Shown here in pieces: positions 1 through 5,225 of a stretch of 7,388 bases of DNA. Source of the stretch: Pseudomonadota bacterium. Lineage in GTDB: Bacteria; Pseudomonadota; Gammaproteobacteria; Acidiferrobacterales; Acidiferrobacteraceae. Location: contig JAJYPQ010000180.1 in the NCBI GenBank assembly GCA_021795255.1, positions 1-7,388 of the forward strand, written 5' to 3'. Both the position numbers and the translations under genes were made by a program. Numbering within the stretch: the stretch's first letter is position 1; each line of letters starts with the position of its first letter. The notes below the pieces were generated by a model. That model was not told the origin of the DNA and ran no database searches. It saw nothing but the letters and a program-made list of their open reading frames with translations.

Positions 1-1
1 G

Positions 2-580
2 ACGGTTATGACTAGTGTTGCCGCCGCGGCCACGACCGCGGGCGTGCTCCTTTATGTCTTACCAGGGCAGCGGGCGGCTGCCACCCCGCCCCAAGCTTCG
101 CCCCAAGCTTCGCCGCAAGCTTCGCCGCAAGCTTCGCCCCAGATGCCCGTTGTCAGGAGGCCCAGGCCCGCTCAGTATGTCGCGCCCGCGCCCGTCTATG
201 CGGTGCCTCCCCCCAATGTCGCTCAATACGCTCCGAGGCCGGCTGCGGTTCTCTCCCCTTACCAAGGTACCGTCGTTGCCGTGCGCGTCGTCCACGTTGC
301 CGGTTCCGTGAGTCCGGGGGGCGCGATCCTTGGCGGTCTCGCCGGTGCCGTAGTCGGCCATCAGATAGGAAATGGCCGCGGGCAAACCGTGGCTACGGTG
401 GCCGGAGCTATTGGCGGAGCCCTCCTCGGCAACCATATCGGCGAGCAGGTCTCAGGACATAAGGTCTACGATATCGTCGTGCGGCGCGATACTGGTGGGC
501 AAGTGCAGGTCGAGCAGCGACGTTACGTGGCGATCGGGCAGCGCGTCCGCTTGGTTCGCGGGCGGGCGGTACCTGACTGA
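2..580 (+). CDS. Glycine-zipper 2TM domain envelope protein, probably 5'-truncated by the window edge
   Basis: This resembles the Rickettsia 17-kDa antigen / SlyB-type family of glycine-zipper proteins of the Gram-negative envelope. Numbering from the ATG at 8 (190 residues), an Ala/Val/Leu-rich hydrophobic stretch (4-18) ends near an Ala-rich site (23-25). It is followed by four QASP repeats (29-44) and a Pro/Tyr-rich linker to about 85. The glycine zipper (about 102-150) has small residues spaced as GGAILGGLAGAVVG and GAIGGALLGNHIG. The C-terminal part (153-186, YDIVVRRDTGG then GQRVRLV) matches the small domain that usually follows the zipper. There is no cysteine, so it is not a lipoprotein. 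The ATG at 8 has no ribosome binding site in the few visible bases and no basic N-region before the hydrophobic stretch. The frame is open to the edge, so the true start is probably upstream. The exact function is unknown; a role in envelope integrity is inferred from the family. Confidence 0.8.
   Translation, partial: TVMTSVAAAATTAGVLLYVLPGQRAAATPPQASPQASPQASPQASPQMPVVRRPRPAQYVAPAPVYAVPPPNVAQYAPRPAAVLSPYQGTVVAVRVVHVAGSVSPGGAILGGLAGAVVGHQIGNGRGQTVATVAGAIGGALLGNHIGEQVSGHKVYDIVVRRDTGGQVQVEQRRYVAIGQRVRLVRGRAVPD
92..139 (+). repeat. Four tandem 12-bp repeats encoding QASP x4
   Basis: The unit CAAGCTTCGCCN occurs four times head to tail at 92, 104, 116 and 128. Only the third base of the Pro codon varies (C, G, G, C). 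Each unit carries a HindIII site. The unit is four codons long, so copy-number change would lengthen or shorten the linker without shifting frame. Near-identity at the DNA level suggests recent expansion by slippage. Confidence 0.9.
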
Positions 581-649
581 AGACGTAGGGTTGCGGCAGG
601 CTGGCCGAAATCGGGGCCGCCTCTTCTGCCCATCCCCGAAGGCCGCTGA

Positions 650-1483
650 CTACGGGGCGATGGCCAAGCGAATGTGGGCCTTTTTGCGCATGGCGGCCAT
701 CATGTCGTCTACCCGTTTCTGCTCGGCAGAGCGATACAGCTGGCGTTCGACCTGAGAAAATGGCGGTGGCGTATAGGCGCGTTTCGCTTGGAGCTGGATG
801 ATATGCCAGCCGAAGCGGGTCTTTATGGGCTGAGGGGAGATCTCGCCTACGTGCAGATGGGCCAAGGCCCGATAGAAGGACGGAAGTACATCGCTTGCGC
901 TAAACCATCCGAGCTCACCCCCCTGGTCCCCGGATGGAACATCCAAGGAGTCCTGGCGCGCAAGCACCGAGAACCGCGCCCCGTGACGAAGATCCCGCAG
1001 AATGGCCAGGGCTTCGGCCTTGGTGGCCACCAGGATGTGGCGGGCGCGGTATTCTTCGTGCGGGGCCTTCAGGACCTCTTTACGATAGAGCGCGCGGAGC
1101 GCCTTCGGCGAAATCGGGTGGCGGGCGAGATAGTGTTTGAGCATCGCCCGAGCCAGGATGTTTTCCCGATCTTCCTTCAAAGCGACATGCACTGCAGGAT
1201 CGCGGTTCAGGTGCGATTTCAAGGCTGCCTGCGCGAGGATGACGCGGTTGATCAACTCGTTTAAGACGATTTGCTTACTCTGGGCGTTACGGGGAAGCGC
1301 GGGTTCTTGAAGATCGCGGGCCCTGAGGTAGTCCTGGTAGTCTCGCTCGGTGATCCGTTCTCCGTTTACGGTGGCCAGCACCCGGCTCTTATCCGTAACC
1401 GGTGCCGTATGACAGGCGCTGAGGAGTGCCATGAAGCCAAAAATGGCGGTGCGGGCGGGCGTGAAGCGAGCGAAGTAGCGCAT
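650..1483 (-). CDS. Parvulin-type peptidyl-prolyl cis-trans isomerase, lipoprotein (EpsD/SurA/PpiC-like)
   Basis: This is a predicted envelope foldase that isomerises X-Pro bonds in exported proteins. The N-terminus is a lipoprotein signal: basic residues, a hydrophobic core (12-21) and the lipobox LSAC with Cys24. His25 rather than Asp at +2 predicts sorting to the outer membrane. Residues 35-135 form a SurA-N/EpsD-like helical chaperone region (ATVNGERITERDYQDYL, then NELINRVILAQAA). Residues 144-234 form the parvulin domain, with RARHILV (His149), the SGDQGGELGWF block (184-194) and RFGWHIIQ (223-230, His227). A charged helix closes the 277-residue chain. The ATG lies 8 nt after the BolA stop, and the AGGGG ribosome binding site overlaps that stop, so the two are almost certainly cotranscribed. 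EpsD proteins are named from exopolysaccharide clusters, but no such genes are visible here, so a general periplasmic foldase role is more likely. Confidence 0.88.
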   Translation of the reverse strand: MRYFARFTPARTAIFGFMALLSACHTAPVTDKSRVLATVNGERITERDYQDYLRARDLQEPALPRNAQSKQIVLNELINRVILAQAALKSHLNRDPAVHVALKEDRENILARAMLKHYLARHPISPKALRALYRKEVLKAPHEEYRARHILVATKAEALAILRDLRHGARFSVLARQDSLDVPSGDQGGELGWFSASDVLPSFYRALAHLHVGEISPQPIKTRFGWHIIQLQAKRAYTPPPFSQVERQLYRSAEQKRVDDMMAAMRKKAHIRLAIAP

Positions 1484-1491
1484 GATGTCCC

Positions 1492-1752
1492 CTAGATCTC
1501 CCCGGGCGTCAGAGCGCGAATCGAGAGCGCATGGATGTCTTTACGGAGGGGAGAGAGAGCGTCGTAAACGAGACGATGGCGTTCAAGCAAGGAGCGCCCG
1601 CGAAAGTGCTCCGCCACGATAAGCACCGAATAATGGCCGCCACTTTGGGCACCCGCGTGCCCTACATGCTGAAGCGAATCGTCCCCCACCTCGAGATCTT
1701 CGGGGGTAAACGCGTCTTGCAAGCGTTCTTCAATGGCGTCCCGGAGGCTCAT
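1492..1752 (-). CDS. bolA: BolA family protein
   Basis: This 86-residue protein is a BolA-fold partner of monothiol glutaredoxins. Family members bind [2Fe-2S] clusters jointly with Grx4-type proteins and affect iron homeostasis, morphology and stress responses. The N-terminal helix (SLRDAIEERLQDAF) is followed by a loop with His29 and His32, the strand GGHYSVLIVAEHF (38-50), the ERHRLVYDAL helix (57-66) and the family's invariant-His segment IHALSIRALTPGE (73-85, His74). The region usually supplying the variable cluster ligand here carries histidines rather than cysteine, so it looks more like BolA_H than BolA_C. The start codon overlaps the stop of the upstream YciI-like gene as ATGA, which implies translational coupling. 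The related IbaG subfamily is possible, but the RHR-VY pattern favours BolA. Confidence 0.9.
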   Translation of the reverse strand: MSLRDAIEERLQDAFTPEDLEVGDDSLQHVGHAGAQSGGHYSVLIVAEHFRGRSLLERHRLVYDALSPLRKDIHALSIRALTPGEI

Positions 1753-2048
1753 GGCAAAGTCTGCCGAAAGGGCCGTACCACAATGTCTTGATAGACCCCG
1801 GCGTGCTTATAGGGATCATCCTGGGCCCAGGCCGTGGCATCGGCAAGCGAGGGAAAGTCCGCCACGATAAGGCTCGCGACGTAGCCAGCCGGTCCCGGAT
1901 CGGGGCTGTCGACGGCAGGGCAGGGGCCGGCCAGTACGAGCCGGCCTTTGTCAAGAAGGGCATGCAGCCGTTGGAGATGGTCGGGGCGGGCGGCCTCGCG
2001 ACGCGTACTGCTGTCAGGCGCAATCTGCCCGACGATCATGTACAACAT
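1749..2048 (-). CDS. YciI-like family protein
   Basis: This 99-residue cytoplasmic protein has the ferredoxin-like alpha/beta YciI fold. Diagnostic segments are the first strand (LYMIVGQ), RPDHLQRLHALLDKGRLVLAGP (21-42), the AGYVASLIVADF strand (54-65), AWAQDDPYKHAGVY (73-86) and the closing VVRPF (90-94). His24 and the DDPY acidic pair are the conserved polar positions. The physiological reaction of stand-alone YciI proteins is not established, though relatives fused to other domains include chlorinated-catechol dehalogenases. The start ATG follows GGGAG by about 8 nt, a good ribosome binding site. It is the first gene of the three-gene - strand operon. In many gammaproteobacteria yciI sits beside the septation gene yciB/ispZ, which is absent from the upstream 264 nt. 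Confidence 0.88.
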   Translation of the reverse strand: MLYMIVGQIAPDSSTRREAARPDHLQRLHALLDKGRLVLAGPCPAVDSPDPGPAGYVASLIVADFPSLADATAWAQDDPYKHAGVYQDIVVRPFRQTLP

Positions 2049-2312
2049 TCCCTTTTCTCCCAGCTTGCTTTGTCATAAGCCACCAGGTGCCGAGGCTCAG
2101 ACAGCTATCCTAAGCGCCCTTTTAACGAGAATAAAGGCTTTTGGGTTCAAATTCGAACTTTCTTTGTCTCCGTCATCGGAAAGCGTCAGGCCACGCCCTC
2201 ATTGCGGATCGAGGGGCTCGCGGCCAGGGCCCCACACCCTGCCTCGCGCCCTTTCCTTTAAGCTTGGCTTAGCCGCCATAGCCGGGCCTCCCACTACGCG
2301 CCGCCGGCGCCC
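2049..2312. promoter_or_regulatory. Gene-free stretch between the unknown protein and yciI; probable yciI promoter region
   Basis: I see no supportable gene here. The segment at 2120-2160 is AT-richer than its surroundings and lies 70-110 nt upstream of yciI, where a - strand promoter is expected. Weak candidates on the - strand are TTGAAC (complement of 2145-2150) as -35 and TAGGAT (complement of 2106-2111) as -10. They do not pair at ideal spacing, so no exact promoter is claimed. The same segment contains an imperfect 14-bp palindrome, GTTCAAATTCGAAC (2145-2158), which could be an operator. A small GC hairpin (2298-2310) follows the stop of the unknown gene, and another possible stem (2213-2217 with 2229-2233) lies further on. 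Neither has a T tract. Confidence 0.3.
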
Positions 2313-3044
2313 CTAATGAAGCGCGTGCTGCGACAGGGCTTGAAAGTAGTGGGTCATAACGGTCTTTACTTTGGCTGGATAATCAACGACCTCCATCTGG
2401 CGCATTCCCTCACGAAAGAAGTCGGACGCATCCTCCGGCAACTCTTGGATAAGGTCGTCGAAGACTTGTGCCATAAGTTCGGTGTTATGTGAGCGGGTAG
2501 CCACGATGGCGCGGTTTAGGTGCAATACGCGCCAAGGGCGTCCGCTATCGCTCTTATCGCTGTCGGCGGCTATGTCGGGTGCCGTGGACTTCATGACCCT
2601 GTCCATAAAACTCGTCATGTCTTCGAGGGCCCGGGGTTCATGAAGTTCGTTGGCCATGATCGCCAAGCCGTTTACAATAGGCTCGAGTGTCCGGATCTCG
2701 CCCTTATGGCGCATAATCCAGTCGCCCGCGGTCACCGCGAGGCGGTCGAGTTCGGATTTGATCTGAGGGACGCCCAACTGCTGACTCATGTGAGTCAATT
2801 CGGCCAGTACCAGGAGGCCGGTGTCGCCTAGGCGCGTGGCGTCATCGTCGGGTAAGGGCGCGTCCTCCCCGTAGCGCTGGTCTAGGGTCATCAACAGGGT
2901 GAAGAACTCGTCCAATAGACGAATAAGGGATTCGGGGTCGTTTTCTTGGCTCGCCGCGCCCTGAGGACGCCAGGCAGCCAGCAGCGTGGTCTTGATCTTG
3001 GGGAGATGCTCGAGAATTTGGGGGAGCGATGGGATCGGGGTCAT
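2313..3044 (-). CDS. Unrecognised helical cytosolic protein, 243 residues
   Basis: I do not recognise this protein. It has no signal peptide, membrane segment, cysteine or nucleotide-binding motif. The composition is helical and amphipathic throughout, with Met-rich helices. A first block (about 1-152) contains ESLIRLLDEFFTLLMTLDQRY (split by D45), LLVLAELTHMSQQLG (77-91) and MANELHEPRAL (130-140). A charged Asp/Ser/Lys linker (156-169) leads to a second block (170-240), starting GRPWRVLHLNRAIVATRSHN and continuing through LIQELPEDASDFFREGMRQ to a final helix. The second block looks the more constrained. The ATG at 3044 follows TGAGG with only a 3-nt spacer, and no better in-frame start lies nearby. 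It diverges from rnm across 30 nt. Codon use resembles the neighbours, so there is no sign of transfer. Coding status is well supported by length and composition; the function is unknown. Confidence 0.75.
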   Translation of the reverse strand: MTPIPSLPQILEHLPKIKTTLLAAWRPQGAASQENDPESLIRLLDEFFTLLMTLDQRYGEDAPLPDDDATRLGDTGLLVLAELTHMSQQLGVPQIKSELDRLAVTAGDWIMRHKGEIRTLEPIVNGLAIMANELHEPRALEDMTSFMDRVMKSTAPDIAADSDKSDSGRPWRVLHLNRAIVATRSHNTELMAQVFDDLIQELPEDASDFFREGMRQMEVVDYPAKVKTVMTHYFQALSQHALH

Positions 3045-3073
3045 GAGCCTCAGCGATTAAAGGATGGTGGCCA

Positions 3074-3079
3074 ATTGTA
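3074..3079 (-). promoter_or_regulatory. Possible -10 element (TACAAT) for the unknown divergent gene
   Basis: Read on the - strand the hexamer is TACAAT, five of six matches to the sigma-70 -10 consensus. A start about 7 nt downstream would give a leader of roughly 22 nt ending in TGAGG before the ATG at 3044. The matching -35 position has no good consensus, so the call rests on the -10 alone. The hexamer overlaps the proposed TTG start codon of rnm on the other strand. Confidence 0.3.
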
Positions 3080-3917
3080 CTACGATTTGCATACGCATAC
3101 AGTCTGGTCCGACGGTGAATTAAGCGCCACGGACCTGGTCGCCTGCGCGGCAAGCGTTGGGGTTCAAGTTTTGGCCCTTACCGACCACGACACCGTAGCG
3201 GGGCTAGTGGAGGCCGCGACCGCCGCCGATACCCACGGCATCGTCTTGGTGCCGGGCGTGGAGATTTCGACCTCGTGGCAGGGTTTCGCGGTCCATATAG
3301 TTGGGCTGGACATCGATCCCTCTTACGAGCCTTTGGAGCGCGGGCTTCTGCGTTTGCAAGAGATTCGTCGCGCCCGGGCGGCCGCCATCGTCGAGGCCTT
3401 GGCCAAGGCGGGGCTTGGCGATGCGCGGGAGGTCTTGGTTCGTGAGGGGGTGGTGAGTCGCACCCACATCGCCGACTGGCTGGTGGATCAAGGGCATGCG
3501 CGTGATCGTGCCGTCGCCTTTAAGCGTTTTTTGGCGCGTGGCGGCTGCGGCCATGTGGGGGTCACCTGGGCGGATATGGCCGAGGTTATGGGTTGGATAC
3601 GGGGCGCCGGGGGGTGCGCAGTGCTTGCCCATCCAACCCGCTACCGCCTGAGCGGCGGTCGCTTGCAGCAACTGGTTCGGCAATTCGCGGAGGCCGGAGG
3701 AGCCGCCCTCGAGGTCGTCACGGCCGGGCTTGATGCCGGGGAAATAGCGCGGTTAGCGCGGCTTGCCGAGTATTACCATCTCCAGGCCTCGGTCGGATCC
3801 GATTACCATAAGCCCTTGCCGTGGCGGCCCCATCCCGGCGGCCTTCCCGATCTTCCGGCGAGTTGCGTGCCGGTGTGGCGGGAACGGGCGCGTATGCAGC
3901 CGCGCGCAGGCGGGTGA
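3075..3917 (+). CDS. rnm: PHP-domain 5'-3' exoribonuclease / 3',5'-nucleoside bisphosphate phosphatase (RNase AM, YciV/TrpH)
   Basis: This PHP-fold metal-dependent phosphoesterase matches E. coli YciV/Rnm closely along its length. That enzyme trims 5' ends of rRNAs and small RNAs and also dephosphorylates 3',5'-nucleoside bisphosphates. With a TTG start at 3075 the protein has 280 residues. Metal-site motifs appear in order: DLHTH (4-8), SDG (12-14), LTDHDT (35-40), PGVEIS (60-65, Glu63), HIVGLDID (74-81), SRTHIA (128-133), LAHPTRYRLS (184-193) and GSDYH (241-245). The start is inferred. The conserved domain begins within two codons of this TTG, and AAAGGA (3059-3064) lies 10 nt before it. 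The next in-frame ATG, at 3006-3008, would run antisense into the divergent gene and add non-homologous residues. Its stop lies 3 nt before yciO. Confidence 0.9.
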   Translation: MYYDLHTHTVWSDGELSATDLVACAASVGVQVLALTDHDTVAGLVEAATAADTHGIVLVPGVEISTSWQGFAVHIVGLDIDPSYEPLERGLLRLQEIRRARAAAIVEALAKAGLGDAREVLVREGVVSRTHIADWLVDQGHARDRAVAFKRFLARGGCGHVGVTWADMAEVMGWIRGAGGCAVLAHPTRYRLSGGRLQQLVRQFAEAGGAALEVVTAGLDAGEIARLARLAEYYHLQASVGSDYHKPLPWRPHPGGLPDLPASCVPVWRERARMQPRAGG

Positions 3918-3920
3918 GAT

Positions 3921-4559
3921 ATGGCCCAGTATTTCATCATTCATCCTGATAATCCCCAGGGCCGTCTTATCCGAGCGGCTGCGCGCATCATCGCGAGCGG
4001 CGGTGTCATAGCCTATCCTACCGATTCGAGCTATGCCTTGGGTTGTGGCCTAGCTAACAAGGAGGGGCGGGACCGCATTTGCCGCCTCCGGGGCCTAGAC
4101 GCCCATCATCCCTTCACGCTCGTGTGCCGGGATTTATCGGATTTGGCGACCTATGCGCAGATCGACAACCGGTTGTATCGCGTGTTACGGGCCCATACGC
4201 CCGGCCCTTATACCTTCGTGCTGCCCGCGACCCGCGAGGTACCGCGCCGGCTCCTCGACCCTAAAAGGCGCACGATCGGGCTGCGGGTCCCGGATCATCG
4301 TGTCGTGCAGGCCTTATTGGCGGAATTGGGTGCGCCGCTTATGAGCGTGACACTTACGTTGCCCGATGCCGATGGGGCGTTACTGTCTGACCCGCAGGTC
4401 ATTCGTGAGCGTCTAGAGCATAAGCTAGATCTCGTTATTGACGGTGGGATTTGCCCGGGCGAACCCACTGCGGTCGTCGAATGGGATGGGGAGGACTTCT
4501 CGGTCCGTCGGACGGGAACGGGGGATTTGTCGTCGTTCGCACCCAATGGGGGGGGCTGA
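3921..4559 (+). CDS. yciO: YciO, YrdC/Sua5-family protein
   Basis: This 212-residue cytoplasmic protein of the Sua5/YciO/YrdC family aligns along its whole length with E. coli YciO (about 206 residues). Shared segments are YFIIHPDNPQGRL at the start, the nucleotide-site block YPTDSSYALGC (32-42), RICRLR (52-57), FTLVCRDLSDLATY (65-78), TPGPYTFVL (93-101), EVPRRLL (106-112), RTIGLRVP (117-124) and the IDGG segment (173-176). The SVTLTL stretch (142-147) replaces the SASAN-like motif of true threonylcarbamoyl-AMP synthases (TsaC/Sua5). It is therefore probably the YciO paralogue, whose exact role in t6A chemistry is unsettled, rather than the essential TsaC. The gene follows rnm by 3 nt, with GGTGAG upstream of the ATG. 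Its last codons contain a run of eight G, and its TGA forms part of a promoter-like element for the next gene. Confidence 0.92.
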   Translation: MAQYFIIHPDNPQGRLIRAAARIIASGGVIAYPTDSSYALGCGLANKEGRDRICRLRGLDAHHPFTLVCRDLSDLATYAQIDNRLYRVLRAHTPGPYTFVLPATREVPRRLLDPKRRTIGLRVPDHRVVQALLAELGAPLMSVTLTLPDADGALLSDPQVIRERLEHKLDLVIDGGICPGEPTAVVEWDGEDFSVRRTGTGDLSSFAPNGGG

Positions 4560-4565
4560 TATACT
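4536..4565 (+). promoter_or_regulatory. Candidate internal promoter with extended -10, predicted start on the next gene's ATG
   Basis: TTCGCA (4536-4541, four of six matches to TTGACA) is followed after 18 nt by TATACT (4560-4565, five of six). TG at 4557-4558 makes it an extended -10 (TGATATACT). Six bases then separate the hexamer from A4572, the first base of the protease ATG. The TG is the yciO stop codon, and the spacer contains a G8 run. Confidence 0.4.
4548..4555 (+). repeat. G8 homopolymer in the yciO 3' end and promoter spacer
   Basis: Eight consecutive G encode the terminal glycines of YciO. The tract lies between the candidate -35 and -10 elements. Loss of one G would extend YciO by a few residues and end it at a TGA (4573-4575) overlapping the protease ATG. 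Gain of one G would open a frame running to 5044. Confidence 0.85.
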
Positions 4566-4571
4566 CTCTCC

Positions 4572-5225
4572 ATGAACGGACTAAATTCACTACAGAGCTT
4601 CGCCGTGTGGGCCCTGCCTGTGTTGTTTGCGATTACGCTTCACGAGGTCGCCCATGGCTGGGTGGCAAAGCGGCTGGGCGACCCTACGGCGCAGCGTTTG
4701 GGTCGCCTGACCGTCAACCCTTTAAAGCATATAGATCCGGTGGGCACTGTATTGATCCCGGGGCTGCTCATTCTGATGGGGACCGGCTTCATATTTGGAT
4801 GGGCCAAACCGGTCCCCATCACCTGGTCGAATCTCCGCCGGCCACAGCGGGACATGGCGCTTGTGGCTCTAGCGGGACCAGGCGCCAACCTCCTCATGGC
4901 ATTGGCCTGGGCGGCGATCGGCCGAGTGGCCCTCTATCTGCCATCGCTGTGGGCCGCGCGCCCGCTTTTTTACATGAGTATCGCCGGGATCACGATAAAC
5001 ATCGTGCTCATGGTCTTGAATCTTTTGCCGCTGCCGCCGCTTGACGGGAGCCGGGTCTTGTCGGGCTTGCTGCCCGGCCGACTGGCCTGGCGTTACAATC
5101 TGATCGAGCCATATGGCTTATGGATCCTTCTGCTGCTTGTCGGAACGGGCGCCTTGGGTTGGATCATAGGCCCCCCTGTGACGGATTTGCGGAACCTCAT
5201 CTTCTCTGTTAGCAGGATGGGGTAA
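4572..5225 (+). CDS. Site-2 protease family (M50) membrane metalloprotease, short form
   Basis: This is a 217-residue polytopic membrane protein of the compact S2P subfamily that lacks PDZ domains. Such enzymes are zinc intramembrane proteases that cleave transmembrane substrates, but the substrate of this clade is generally unknown. The zinc motif HEVAH (24-28) sits in the first hydrophobic segment (about 11-30) and is followed by RLGDPTAQRLGRLTVNPLKHIDPVGT (split at V48), typical of the family. GWAKPVP (76-82), the helix with AGPGANL (101-107), and NLLPLPPLDGSRVL (150-163, with Asp158 the third metal ligand) complete the active site. About five or six membrane segments are likely, the last at 182-199. 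No ribosome binding site is visible in the 12-nt gap after yciO, only pyrimidine-rich CTCTCTCC. Translation may be leaderless or coupled to yciO. Its TAA abuts the trpS ATG directly. Confidence 0.92.
   Translation: MNGLNSLQSFAVWALPVLFAITLHEVAHGWVAKRLGDPTAQRLGRLTVNPLKHIDPVGTVLIPGLLILMGTGFIFGWAKPVPITWSNLRRPQRDMALVALAGPGANLLMALAWAAIGRVALYLPSLWAARPLFYMSIAGITINIVLMVLNLLPLPPLDGSRVLSGLLPGRLAWRYNLIEPYGLWILLLLVGTGALGWIIGPPVTDLRNLIFSVSRMG

Noticed and set aside
634..657. CCCCG/CGGGG inverted repeat in the 69-nt gap between convergent genes as a terminator
   Set aside because: The short stem has a 14-nt loop, lies partly over the parvulin stop codon and has no T tract on either strand.
674..1264. 196-codon open frame antisense to the parvulin gene
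   Set aside because: It mirrors the parvulin coding frame in GC-rich DNA. The - strand product has a lipobox and complete parvulin motifs, while this one has no recognisable domain.
2141..2156. GGGTTCAAATTC, resembling a tRNA T-arm
   Set aside because: The flanks do not pair into a T stem, and no acceptor, D or anticodon arms can be folded around it.
2298..2310. GC hairpin (GCGCC/GGCGC) just after the unknown gene's stop as a rho-independent terminator
   Set aside because: The stem is only 5 bp with a 3-nt loop, and no T tract follows on the - strand.
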